Positions 47,174 through 56,500 of a stretch of 64,000 nucleotides of DNA are shown here, piece by piece (the stretch's first letter is position 1; every line of letters begins with the position of its first letter). The translations under genes and the position numbers were made by a program. The stretch comes from Poteriospumella lacustris (taxonomy: Eukaryota; Sar; Chrysophyceae; Chromulinales; Dinobryaceae): assembly GCA_008000375.1 (NCBI GenBank), contig SMOI01000024.1, positions 1-64,000 of the forward strand, read 5' to 3'. The notes beneath the pieces are model-generated. The model was given only the letters and a program-made list of their open reading frames with translations. It was not told where the DNA came from and ran no database searches.

Positions 47174-47929
47174 ATGGCAGCTATCACCACCGCGGCCTCG
47201 CCAGGCACCGCCGACAGTTCTGGCCGCATGATGGACGAAATTTCCCAACACCCTTTGCAAATCATTTACAACAGTCTGTCCACACTCACGGACATAGCCA
47301 CTGTCTGCCAGCGGCCCTGGGAGTCGCTGACGCTTCTGCAGGTCATGAGTCTCATGCCTCTCGTTCAGTTGCACCACTTGGGTATCCCCAGCAGCGCCGT
47401 TGGCAAGCTTAAACACGCAATTTCCATGAAAGTCGCCGAGAAGTTGGATATGTTTGATATCGCGGCCTTCGTGCTGCCGCGCGGCTTCACGATCCACCTC
47501 CACGACCACCCCAACATGACCGTTTGCAGCAAACTCCTCCGCGGCGAAGTACACATTCGCTCGTTTTCTCGTCTCCGACGGCATTATTCAGACCCACCCA
47601 CACCCAGCAACAGCGAGAGCAAGGCATCCGACGAGGTCATCGAGTGCCAACTCACCGTGAGCGCGCGCAAAACCGCAGCCGACGACCCGTGGTACCTCAC
47701 TCCCGACGACGGAAATTTCCACGAAATCACAGCGGTAACGGACAGCGTTCTCCTGGACATCTTACTTCCTCCGTACGATGACCACGACCGTAACTGTACG
47801 TTCTACGAGCCCACAGAGCAAATGTCCGGCGCCTGGACTCTGACGCCGATCCCCGAAGAACTGCTGCGCCACCGTCAAAAAGGCCCGGTGCCAGTGCCCT
47901 ACAAGGGATATCGACCCTTCAACATGTAG
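47174..47929 (+). CDS. PCO: PCO/ADO-type thiol dioxygenase
   Basis: A single exon encodes 251 residues. The family (plant cysteine oxidases, animal ADO) uses Fe(II) and O2 to oxidise N-terminal cysteine or cysteamine, and so couples oxygen level to the N-degron pathway. Evidence is the cupin core LHDHPNMTVCSKLLRGEVHI with likely iron ligands H110 and H112, the third ligand H183 in GNFHEI, and the downstream motif LDILLPPYDDHDRNCTFY. Length matches ADO/PCO (about 240-290). The first ATG in frame was used. The N-terminal 60 residues are helical and unlike the family core. It stands alone, with long non-coding stretches on both sides. ADO versus PCO cannot be separated by eye. Confidence 0.9.
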   Translation: MAAITTAASPGTADSSGRMMDEISQHPLQIIYNSLSTLTDIATVCQRPWESLTLLQVMSLMPLVQLHHLGIPSSAVGKLKHAISMKVAEKLDMFDIAAFVLPRGFTIHLHDHPNMTVCSKLLRGEVHIRSFSRLRRHYSDPPTPSNSESKASDEVIECQLTVSARKTAADDPWYLTPDDGNFHEITAVTDSVLLDILLPPYDDHDRNCTFYEPTEQMSGAWTLTPIPEELLRHRQKGPVPVPYKGYRPFNM

Positions 47930-49827
47930 TCCTCTTTATCTCGCCGTATTGGGCGCCCCCTGCCCCTCGGAGGAGCCCTCCTATACATACAATATGTCGC
48001 CGATATCATTCCGTTTAGTTTAGTGTCTCGTGTCCGTCGCGTTGGACTGAGTTTGGTTTCGCTCTTCGTTGACTGCTTTCTTCTCTTCTGACGTCTGCCT
48101 CTTCCCCCGCCCTCTCGTCTGCCCTGTATGTACAATTTATGTTGAATCCGTGGCCCCCGCGGCGCGCGCTCCTCTGTCACCCTCCGTGTCGTTTGTTGGT
48201 AAATATTACATTGCCTGCACATTTACGTTGGCTATTCTTCGTCGTTTACACTCGCACATTAATTAAATACGTGTGTTATGCCCCCATATGCCTCCTCTCT
48301 GCATGCATTCGTTTCTCCTCTGCGATTCTCTCTTTTGCGCGTCTCGCCCTCGGTGCTCGTCCACTGCGCGTGGCGTCGCTCGGCGTACGCCGCGTCCTGT
48401 CGCGACGCGATGCGCCTGCGCTTCGCTTTCCCCAGTCGATCTTCCGCAACGAAGGTTGGAAACCAGTTCCGTCGTCGCGCTGCCATTGCTTCTCAGCCGC
48501 ACGCGTTGTCTGTTGTCACGACGTGTGCTGTCCCATGTCGCCCATCCCCAAAAAGTCCTGTGCATGCGCCATTAGTCCCCCCCCTGTATATACCGCCAGT
48601 CGTGCCGTGTTGAAGGCGTCCTGAAGCTGCGTCTGCGCGAGGCGGTGTCGCGCGGGCCCTTCGGCGTGGACGCTACTCCTCTTCATTTCGCTCTCATTTG
48701 GTGTCTCTCCGAGCGCAGTCTGTGCCGCAGCTGCTCTCTACACCGTCGACTTGTCGCTCGGTGCTGGCACTCATCGCTGGACTTCGCTGCCCACGTGGTG
48801 TGACAGCGTCGCCTGCTCGTCGCCTCTTTTGTTTTTTTATTGTTCTCGCCTCGGTCGACTCGATCGAGGAAGCTCCTCGTTTCGGCGGCGGGCCTTCTGG
48901 GCGACCTGCATCAATAGAATGGTCGCGCTTTGTCGGTCGGAAAGAGTGTGCTTTGCTGGTCGTTGCTCCCCACGGCGCGCCTCTGGCGACGAGACTCCAC
49001 GAGCAGATCGTGGAGCTGTGTCTGGCGCTGTCGGGCTGCTCCATTTTTGTTCGATCGTTGTTTGTCGCACCCGTGGGCTCCATCACACACATATGTCGCG
49101 CGACGTTGATTTCGCAATAGCTCGAAACCTTTGAGTATCTGTTAGAGTTTGCACAGTAGGCAGCTGCTTCCCGCCGCAATCCGCGATATTCCTGTGCTTC
49201 TCCGCACGCTGGTGATTGCGGTTGCCAAAGGAGAGACGCGTATTTGCAAACCAGTTACGTATTCATTTTGGTGTCATTTGTTGTAAAGTCAACTACGGTC
49301 CCACTGAAACCTGCGGTGTGTGTCGCTGTGCTGCTGAGGTGTTTGTGCTTTGTGCGCCATTTAGTGCAGCACTAACTGCCATGAACATCCGCGCCAACGA
49401 CTGGCTGCGGCTCATGTGCGCCACCATATGTAGCGTGGCCTGGCCTGTAGCGTGGCATACGGTGTAGCGTGGCCTGGCGTAGCATACGGCGCAGCGCAGC
49501 ACAGTACCTCTGTATCGTTGGTAGCGCAGCACAGTACCGCTGTGTCGTTGGTCGCGATGCGCAGTGGTCGCCCGAGAGCGTTTCGGGTTCCATTTGTGTA
49601 TGAAAGAAATGTCGAAGCTACTGTGCATCGCTCATAGAAGAACTATTTAATGTACGCGAGACGGGTTGCTGGGACTGGGACGCCGAAGAAATCGTCGAGA
49701 GCTGATTTCATCTTCTGGCTCCGCCAGAAACCATTCTAATCTGATTTGAAGATCTGATTTTACGATCTGTTCGAAAAATTTAGGAAGTTGACCCAGAGTA
49801 GCTGAAGAGTAGAGACCTGACGGAGAA
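47930..49827. other. Long gene-free stretch with small tandem repeats
   Basis: These 1,898 bases hold no supported gene. Open frames up to 161 residues overlap on both strands with no recognisable content. At about 49429-49490 a TGTAGCGTGGC(CTGGC/ATACGG) motif recurs, and at 49493-49552 a 30-base unit starting AGCGCAGCACAGTACC is present twice. The region could contain UTRs or an unrecognised non-coding RNA. Confidence 0.45.
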
Positions 49828-50637
49828 ATGATGGATGTTGACGAGCCCGCTGCTGTTTCTATCTTTAGCCTTGTGCAGTCCTTTCGCGCTGCACCTTCGA
49901 CGCCCTCAACCATTCTAGCCACGGTGAACACATCTCAGCTTGCTGCATCGAGGCAGCAGCTACATGAGCTGACCTTCGACGAGCTCACTCAGCGAACCGC
50001 TTCCCCAGCCGCCATCACAGGATCTACTGAGGAGTCTGGAAACACCAGTCGAAAAGCCGCAAGAAAGCCCGGAAAGGATGGAGTTTGTGTTCAATTACAA
50101 AACACAGGCCGATTCGTGTTCGCTTCAAATCTGGAGCAAGTCAGTGACATCTACCGCGTTCTGGGCAAAGACGTCCACGCGGCGAAGAGCAACAGCAAAG
50201 GCGCTGATTCAGACAGCGTTCCGCTGCGGAAAATGAATGAACTAACGTTATCCGTGAATGAAGCAGAGTCTGGTACATCAAAGACTTCAGCTGCACCAGC
50301 CAGTTCTTCGCAAAAAACGAAACCCAACGCGAGCCAAACCAATCGACCCGCTGTGGCGTTGAGCAGTGCTTCCCAACAGCAACAGCAGAAACCTGGAACA
50401 GTGCCCACCATAGTAACCTCTAAGTCGACCATGAACGCTGGCCGAGCTGCAGCGAAGGCTCGTATGGCCGCGATGGGAGAGGAATGGCCTGAGGAAGAGG
50501 ATCTTCCTGGATTTTCGCGACCAAATCCATCGGCCGTAAACGCGTCCACAGGTACACTTTCCAGAGATGCAAATAAACAGCTCAATGATGCTATGCAAAG
50601 GCAAAAGAAGGTAGTGACCGCGAAGAGAAAAGGCTGA
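49828..50637 (+). CDS. Unrecognised hydrophilic protein
   Basis: A single open frame of 269 residues begins MMDVDEPAAV. I do not recognise the family. The N-terminal 85 residues look helical; a short ordered-looking patch VCVQLQNTGRFVFASNLEQV follows, then a Ser/Thr/Gln-rich linker including a run of five Gln. The C-terminus has WPEEEDLPGFSRPN and a basic end KKVVTAKRKG. There is no signal peptide or membrane segment. Codon use is less GC-biased than in the large genes, similar to the BART and DNALI1 genes. Mixed acidic/basic composition suits a nuclear or cytosolic adaptor, which is only a guess. Length and coding-like composition support a real gene. Confidence 0.6.
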   Translation: MMDVDEPAAVSIFSLVQSFRAAPSTPSTILATVNTSQLAASRQQLHELTFDELTQRTASPAAITGSTEESGNTSRKAARKPGKDGVCVQLQNTGRFVFASNLEQVSDIYRVLGKDVHAAKSNSKGADSDSVPLRKMNELTLSVNEAESGTSKTSAAPASSSQKTKPNASQTNRPAVALSSASQQQQQKPGTVPTIVTSKSTMNAGRAAAKARMAAMGEEWPEEEDLPGFSRPNPSAVNASTGTLSRDANKQLNDAMQRQKKVVTAKRKG

Positions 50638-51043
50638 TTTCTGTTTGGTCTCGGTGATGTAAACACGTCTGAAGCACATTGGTGTGCATTTGTAAACAGC
50701 TACAATTACTTAGGCAATGGTTCATCGGTCATTTTCTTTTGTTTATATTGTTTGGTAAGGGCGGCGTGAGTGTAAAGTCTGCTAAGTGTTGGGACACCTG
50801 GGTGTGTACAGTATCTACGAACGAAACAAGCGCACGCGGCTATTTTTCTTGCCAACACTGCAGTAGTTGGCCTTGTACCAGCTGGAACGGTGTACGTCCT
50901 CGCCTCGCGGCCGTTTCTTCGTCGTCGACGGCATTCGAAGCACCTCGATCCAACTCTACATACTCCGAACTGTTACTTGACTGCGTAGACTGTGATCATC
51001 TGAAGCGCTCAGAAGCCAGATACACACCGCATACCTGTTGTCG
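50638..51043. other. Intergenic region left of the palindrome
   Basis: These 406 bases separate the unrecognised gene from the left palindrome arm. An open frame of 166 residues crosses into the first DNALI1 exon in another frame and is judged spurious. It should contain most of the promoter of DNALI1 copy 1, since only 80 bases upstream of its ATG are inside the arm. Confidence 0.4.
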
Positions 51044-51920
51044 CAGCCACTGTGATTGTGATTGCTCGTTTTCCATTGCCTGTGTGCTCAAGACGTTGAC
51101 TTCTTTACGCCATCCAGTACACCATGTCGATGCAGTTGGAAGTGTCCGTATCTCCTCCGGAGACTTTGGTGAAGTTTGAAGCACCATTATTCGCCGGCAT
51201 CGAACCTTCCGCATCTCGCCCGATTCAACCGAAGTCCCCAAATCAAGAGGGCAACCCAAAACTGGAGGATATGCTGAACTCCATGCTCCCGCCCAGGTGC
51301 GTCTTTTTTTCGCTGACGAACTTTCAAACGCTCCTCACGTTGTATCAATGGATTTCAATTAACTTTTTGTAGAGAATGGGTCGAGGAGTCAGGGACGTGG
51401 GTACAATATGTGAATAAAGAGCCGGCTTCGCGCCTGGACGTGATCGCACTGCAAGAGCAGCTGGACAAGAAGCTCAGTGAGCGTAAAGCCAGAGAAACGG
51501 GCATCTGCCCTGTGCGAGAGGAACTTTACGGCCAGTGCATGGATGAACTCATCCGTCAGATCACCATTGATGGCCCGGAGCGCGGCTTGTTGATGATGCG
51601 CACCCGCGACGAGATCCGAATGACCATCGATGCCTACAAGACGCTGTTCGCCAACAGTGTGACGTTCGGCATCAAGAAGCAGCTGCGGGCGGAGCAAGGC
51701 ATACCAGAGCTGGAATCATCGGTCGAGGAGTTGGAGAGCCAAAAGGCAGCCTTGGAGTTGGAAGTGTACGAGCTGCGCAGCAAGTTGGACATCATCGAGA
51801 AGAGAGAAAACGAGCGACGAAATGCGGACGAGAAGCGACGGAAGGAAGAGCTGGACTTCCTGAAGTATCAAGGCCAGCAACTTGATTCGTTCTTGAAATC
51901 GATGAACTCATCGAAGTAAA
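51044..51920 (+). repeat. Left arm of an 877-base inverted duplication
   Basis: This arm pairs with 52233-53109 in inverted orientation (paired coordinates sum to 104153). It carries 80 bases upstream, the whole DNALI1 gene with its intron, and one base after the stop. Outer and inner ends are abrupt: the sequences diverge at 51043/53110 and 51921/52232. Confidence 0.95.
51124..51919 (+). CDS. DNALI1: Axonemal inner-arm dynein light intermediate chain p28, copy 1
   Basis: Exons 51124-51296 and 51373-51919 (76-base intron) give 239 residues. p28/DNALI1 binds single-headed inner-arm dynein heavy chains in the axoneme and is needed for normal flagellar beating. Splicing joins LNSMLPPR to EWVEESGTWVQYV, restoring the family's 'LPPREW' start. 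Other signatures are RLDVIALQEQLDKKL, ARETGICPVREELYGQC, DELIRQITIDGPERGLL and RDEIRMTIDAYKTL, followed by a C-terminal coiled coil (about 150-230). Length is normal for the family (about 240-260). The gene lies wholly inside the palindrome arm, so its product is identical to that of copy 2. Proximal upstream sequence is shared for only 80 bases; regulation of the two copies could differ beyond that. Confidence 0.95.
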
Positions 51921-52232
51921 CGATAGACTCTCTTTTTATTGTATAATTATCGATTGCAAGCTGTTTAACGTGCTTCACTAATGCCAATCTCACTTCGTTG
52001 TTTGCGTTTCTTGGTGAATGCGGATCGTGTATTTTCACTGTAGAAATCAACACTTCGGGCGATCTTAGGCTTTTGTGTGCCACGGTATCAAGAAAAGGTG
52101 AACCACCCGAACCATACAAAGAGATGCAATACAGGTGAACAACACAGGACTAACGGCGTGCACAGTGAAAACAATCAGCGTCGCAATCATAATTATACAG
52201 TTTAAAATGCGCTCTATCTTGCGTGGGCTCCA
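51921..52232. other. Spacer of the palindrome
   Basis: These 312 unique bases lie between the inverted arms and hold the 3' flanks of both DNALI1 copies. The sequence is AT-richer than the arms (for example TTTTTATTGTATAATTATCG). No open frame of note, transposon terminal repeat or RNA was recognised. Confidence 0.6.
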
Positions 52233-53109
52233 TTTACTTCGATGAGTTCATCGATTTCAAGAACGAATCAAGTTGCTGGCCTTGATACTTCAGGAAGTCC
52301 AGCTCTTCCTTCCGTCGCTTCTCGTCCGCATTTCGTCGCTCGTTTTCTCTCTTCTCGATGATGTCCAACTTGCTGCGCAGCTCGTACACTTCCAACTCCA
52401 AGGCTGCCTTTTGGCTCTCCAACTCCTCGACCGATGATTCCAGCTCTGGTATGCCTTGCTCCGCCCGCAGCTGCTTCTTGATGCCGAACGTCACACTGTT
52501 GGCGAACAGCGTCTTGTAGGCATCGATGGTCATTCGGATCTCGTCGCGGGTGCGCATCATCAACAAGCCGCGCTCCGGGCCATCAATGGTGATCTGACGG
52601 ATGAGTTCATCCATGCACTGGCCGTAAAGTTCCTCTCGCACAGGGCAGATGCCCGTTTCTCTGGCTTTACGCTCACTGAGCTTCTTGTCCAGCTGCTCTT
52701 GCAGTGCGATCACGTCCAGGCGCGAAGCCGGCTCTTTATTCACATATTGTACCCACGTCCCTGACTCCTCGACCCATTCTCTACAAAAAGTTAATTGAAA
52801 TCCATTGATACAACGTGAGGAGCGTTTGAAAGTTCGTCAGCGAAAAAAAGACGCACCTGGGCGGGAGCATGGAGTTCAGCATATCCTCCAGTTTTGGGTT
52901 GCCCTCTTGATTTGGGGACTTCGGTTGAATCGGGCGAGATGCGGAAGGTTCGATGCCGGCGAATAATGGTGCTTCAAACTTCACCAAAGTCTCCGGAGGA
53001 GATACGGACACTTCCAACTGCATCGACATGGTGTACTGGATGGCGTAAAGAAGTCAACGTCTTGAGCACACAGGCAATGGAAAACGAGCAATCACAATCA
53101 CAGTGGCTG
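52233..53109 (-). repeat. Right arm of an 877-base inverted duplication
   Basis: Reverse-complement partner of 51044-51920. Comparison by eye of both flanks, the intron and exon ends found no difference, and all six-frame products within the arms correspond. The arms are therefore identical or nearly so. Confidence 0.95.
52234..53029 (-). CDS. DNALI1: Axonemal inner-arm dynein light intermediate chain p28, copy 2
   Basis: Transcript-order exons are 53029-52857 and 52780-52234, with the same 76-base intron and the same 239-residue product as copy 1. The two genes converge tail to tail. No disabling change is visible, so both look functional. Upstream, sequence beyond 53109 is unrelated to that of copy 1, and within 420 bases the divergent BLTP2-like gene begins, so copy 2 may share a promoter region with it. 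Retention of the intron rules out a retrotransposed copy. Confidence 0.94.
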
Positions 53110-53529
53110 TGAATAGCAGACACACAGCTTTTCTGAATGTATATGTATTTGCCTGATTTACCATACCGCTTCGCTTTGTCGCCTCGGCGACTGACAAAAG
53201 AAACCGCCGAGAAGCAGGATATTGTACGTTTATGCAGATGACATTACCTTTATTGTCAATATCTAAGGTACTAATATGTTTACGCAGTTTCCCACTGTTG
53301 CCCACCCAGACACCCAGACCGTCTGCTGTCGTCATCTTCGTGTCGGGCACAAGGCGGCAGCAGCAGCAGAGGAACAGCAACAGCAGAGGAAGGAACCGAA
53401 GATCACCTCGAAGATAGGCCACCGATGCTCTTCGTAGGCCGACCCACAAATCAATCTGCAGCTGATGACCCTTCACCGATTATGCTTTGAGGAGTTTCAC
53501 ATGAAATACAGCAGAGAAAACCGTCTACT
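53110..53529. promoter_or_regulatory. Divergent region between DNALI1 copy 2 and the BLTP2-like gene
   Basis: These 420 bases separate divergent start regions. A CAGCAG/GAGGAACAGCAACAG microsatellite occurs at about 53353-53390. Small open frames here are not supported. Promoter role is inferred from position. Confidence 0.35.
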
Positions 53530-56500
53530 ATGATCTTTCCTACAGTGGCAAGCGAGCTAGGCTTCCTGGTCATCAGTGTTTTCATCCTTCTTTTGGCGTT
53601 TTTCTACGATGCAAGGACATTGGCTTATTACGTATGTACAGGCGCAAAACTCGTTGGCGCCAAGATGCTTTCGAAGTTTCATGTGTCGTCAATTTCGTTG
53701 TGGAACTTGTCCGTCGCAGACTTCGAAGTTTCCATCATCGCAACCGCTTCGAACCCTGAGGCACATGTGTCCTTCAAAAATCTTGACATTGTTGTCCATT
53801 ATTCTCGAATATTTCATTCTTTTCTGAGTTGCCTTCGATTCTGGAACTCGAAAACGTCCCCGGGGGAGCATATGCCGTGGGTTTCTGTGGTAGTGAAGGA
53901 TCTTACCATGACCAGCAGTCGGATATTTTTGCGAGACTTCATGATGCCTTCGTCGAAAAGCAAAGGAGCGAAGCCCTACACGGTTCCAAAGCGACGACTC
54001 ACCGTAGAGTCGGCGATTTACTTTGTCGCGAGAAACGTTGCAAGAAACGTTGAGATCGAGATGAAGGACTACAGCTTCGACTTCAACATGCCCGAGGAGG
54101 ACATCGTCATGCAGGGATCCGCAGAAAACATCGCAGTCCGGTTTCACTACAGCAAGGCTCTCCCCACTGAGTCCCTCCTCGTCTCCGTCATCCTGCGGGA
54201 CGGGATCATGGAGATTTCCGAGCACGACGAGCGCGCGATGCTGTACGCCGGCCACATTGTCCGCTTCCTCGTCGACTACCATCTGCCGACGGGCATGATG
54301 GACGCCATGGCCAATCTCTACGGCGAAGAGCACGACATGGAGGTCTGTATCCCGCGGTTCATGGCGTTCTTCAAGAAGTTCCAGGACGCCGACGACTACA
54401 CCGCGGGCATCAAGATCTCGCGCGGCATGGAGCCCAACGGAAAGATGAGCATGTGCGGCGAGATCGACCACATGAAAGTGGGCATCACCGACCCCAGAGT
54501 TCCTGGGCAGCAGCTCATCATGCGTCTGGAGAAGGCGCGAGCGTCGCTGTCCACGTTCAAGATGACCCTGGATCGTCGCAGGACCCACAAGGGCCGCCTG
54601 TGTCTGCCGGAGTCGACGCCCAGCAATCGCACTATCGGTAGCGAGTCGTTTCTGCCCCCGTTGCAGAACGGCGACTTCACACTCAGCAAGAACAACGAAA
54701 AAGAAATGACCGCCGTGTGCAGCAAGGTGCTCTTCCAGCTGTCGTCGCTGTCGAACCAGTTCTACGTCGAGAACGCCGAGTTCTTCAAGGTCGTGTCCGT
54801 CGTGAACGAGCGCGACTTCGTCGACCACGACACGACGAAGATCTCGCTGCAGACCTTGAACATGCTCGGCCTGGACCAGAACATGATCGACTGGCTCATG
54901 GTGCTGCAGGACACCTCCAACCGCCTGCCCAACTCCGTGCACAGCCACCCGCGAAACGTCAAAATGGAGTTTCACGGGCGCACGATGCAGGTGAGCATGT
55001 GTCCGCTGGCGTTTGCCACCGACCTGGCCACCGTGCGCAAGATCCACGATGACCATCGCCGCGCCCTGCTGCCGCTGCTGCCGCTGGACGATGAGCGCCT
55101 CATCGCCTTCGTCTTCACAGACATCGGCATCGAGAAGACGGCGACGGCGCGCGAGGCCGCCGTCAGCCACTACGCCGCGGACATCTCGCTGCTCGAGGTG
55201 CGCACGTGTCTGCCGCTGACGGACTTCCAGGCGCAGCACCAGGTGATCCTGCTCGACTCCATCGACTCCAACGAGTGCTCCATCGCCCCCGCGCGCCGCG
55301 CCTCCTTTAAGGAGTCGGTGGAGCAGAGCCGCTCGATGCCGCACCGCCACCACCCGCGCGGCCACATGGACCAGACCTTTTCCTCCTACGACTGCCGCAA
55401 CTGGAAGCGCCCGGGCACTGGCACCTCGTGGAAGTTCACATCGATGCAGTTCGCCTTGGAAATGGGCGCGCGCGTGAGGCTGAAGCACCTGCACGTGAAG
55501 CACATGGCCGTGGACATGGTCAACACCTGCCGCCTCGAGGTCGGCCAGTCGGCAGCCTTCGGCGCGCGGCAGTCGTCGCCCGCCCGCGACGGCCGCGGCA
55601 CGCCAAAGACGCCGCGACCGTCGTCCACGAAGCGACCGCCATCGTCGAGCGGCAAATCGCACGGCAGCCGGTCGTCGTCGAAGCAGCCGAAGCCGCCGAA
55701 GTTAGAGATCTCGCAGCACGAGCTGTTCTCGATCGTGGGCATCGCGGCCGTCTGGTCCAGCATCACCGACGTGCGCGTGACCGTGAAGGCGATGAACGCG
55801 CAGGCCTCCGTCGCCGGCGGCCTCAAGTTCCTCTGCGCGTACAAGATGATCAAGAGCACCGTCGACGCGATGGTCATGCGCCTCGAGTGCGTGCGCATCG
55901 TCGGCGACCACCTCATCGACCACCACGCCCTCGTGCGGCTGAAGCTGCCGCCCGACGAGGACCCGAAGACGGAGATGCGCATCGAGGACTGCACGGTCAC
56001 CATGTCGGCGTCGCTGGACGCCTTCTCGGCGCTCGGCTCCGACTCGGCGTCCAACAGCGGCTACGGCGCCGACTCCTTCGCGAACGGCTTCAGCCGCGGC
56101 GGCGGCTTCGGCGGCATCACCGGGCTCAGCGACCAGGAGACGGGCCGCTGTCTGATCATGAAGTTCCGCAACCTCGTCCACGGCGCGTCCAAGCTGCACA
56201 CGCGCTACCACTTCGACCAGTGCGAGATGTCGCTCAGCCAGCACCCCTCGAAGCCCTTCGTCAGCGTCGACGTCTTCGACTACCGCGTCAAGAGGCGGCC
56301 CTTCGCTCCGAAGCAGCCCGCGGCGGGCGATGACTCACCCGCGTCGCCGCCGCCGTCGGTGCCGCCGTCGCTGACGGTGACGGTGACGGACCTGTACATG
56401 AAGAGCTTCGTGCTGCAGATGCACTCGGCGATGGAGGTCGGCCTGCTGGCCGAGAGCCTCCTGCAGCAGGAGGCGCTGTACAAGGCGGCGCTGCTGCCGA

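Noticed and set aside
48069-49179. Overlapping small open frames on both strands (up to 161 codons)
   Set aside because: They lack family features, and the Arg/Ser/Cys-rich content fits random GC-rich sequence.
50679-51179. A 166-codon frame running into DNALI1 copy 1
   Set aside because: It overlaps the dynein gene in another frame and has no recognisable content.
51044-53109. Palindrome as a transposon with long terminal inverted repeats
   Set aside because: The arms hold an intron-containing host dynein gene, the spacer has no transposase, and no target-site duplication was seen at 51043/53110.
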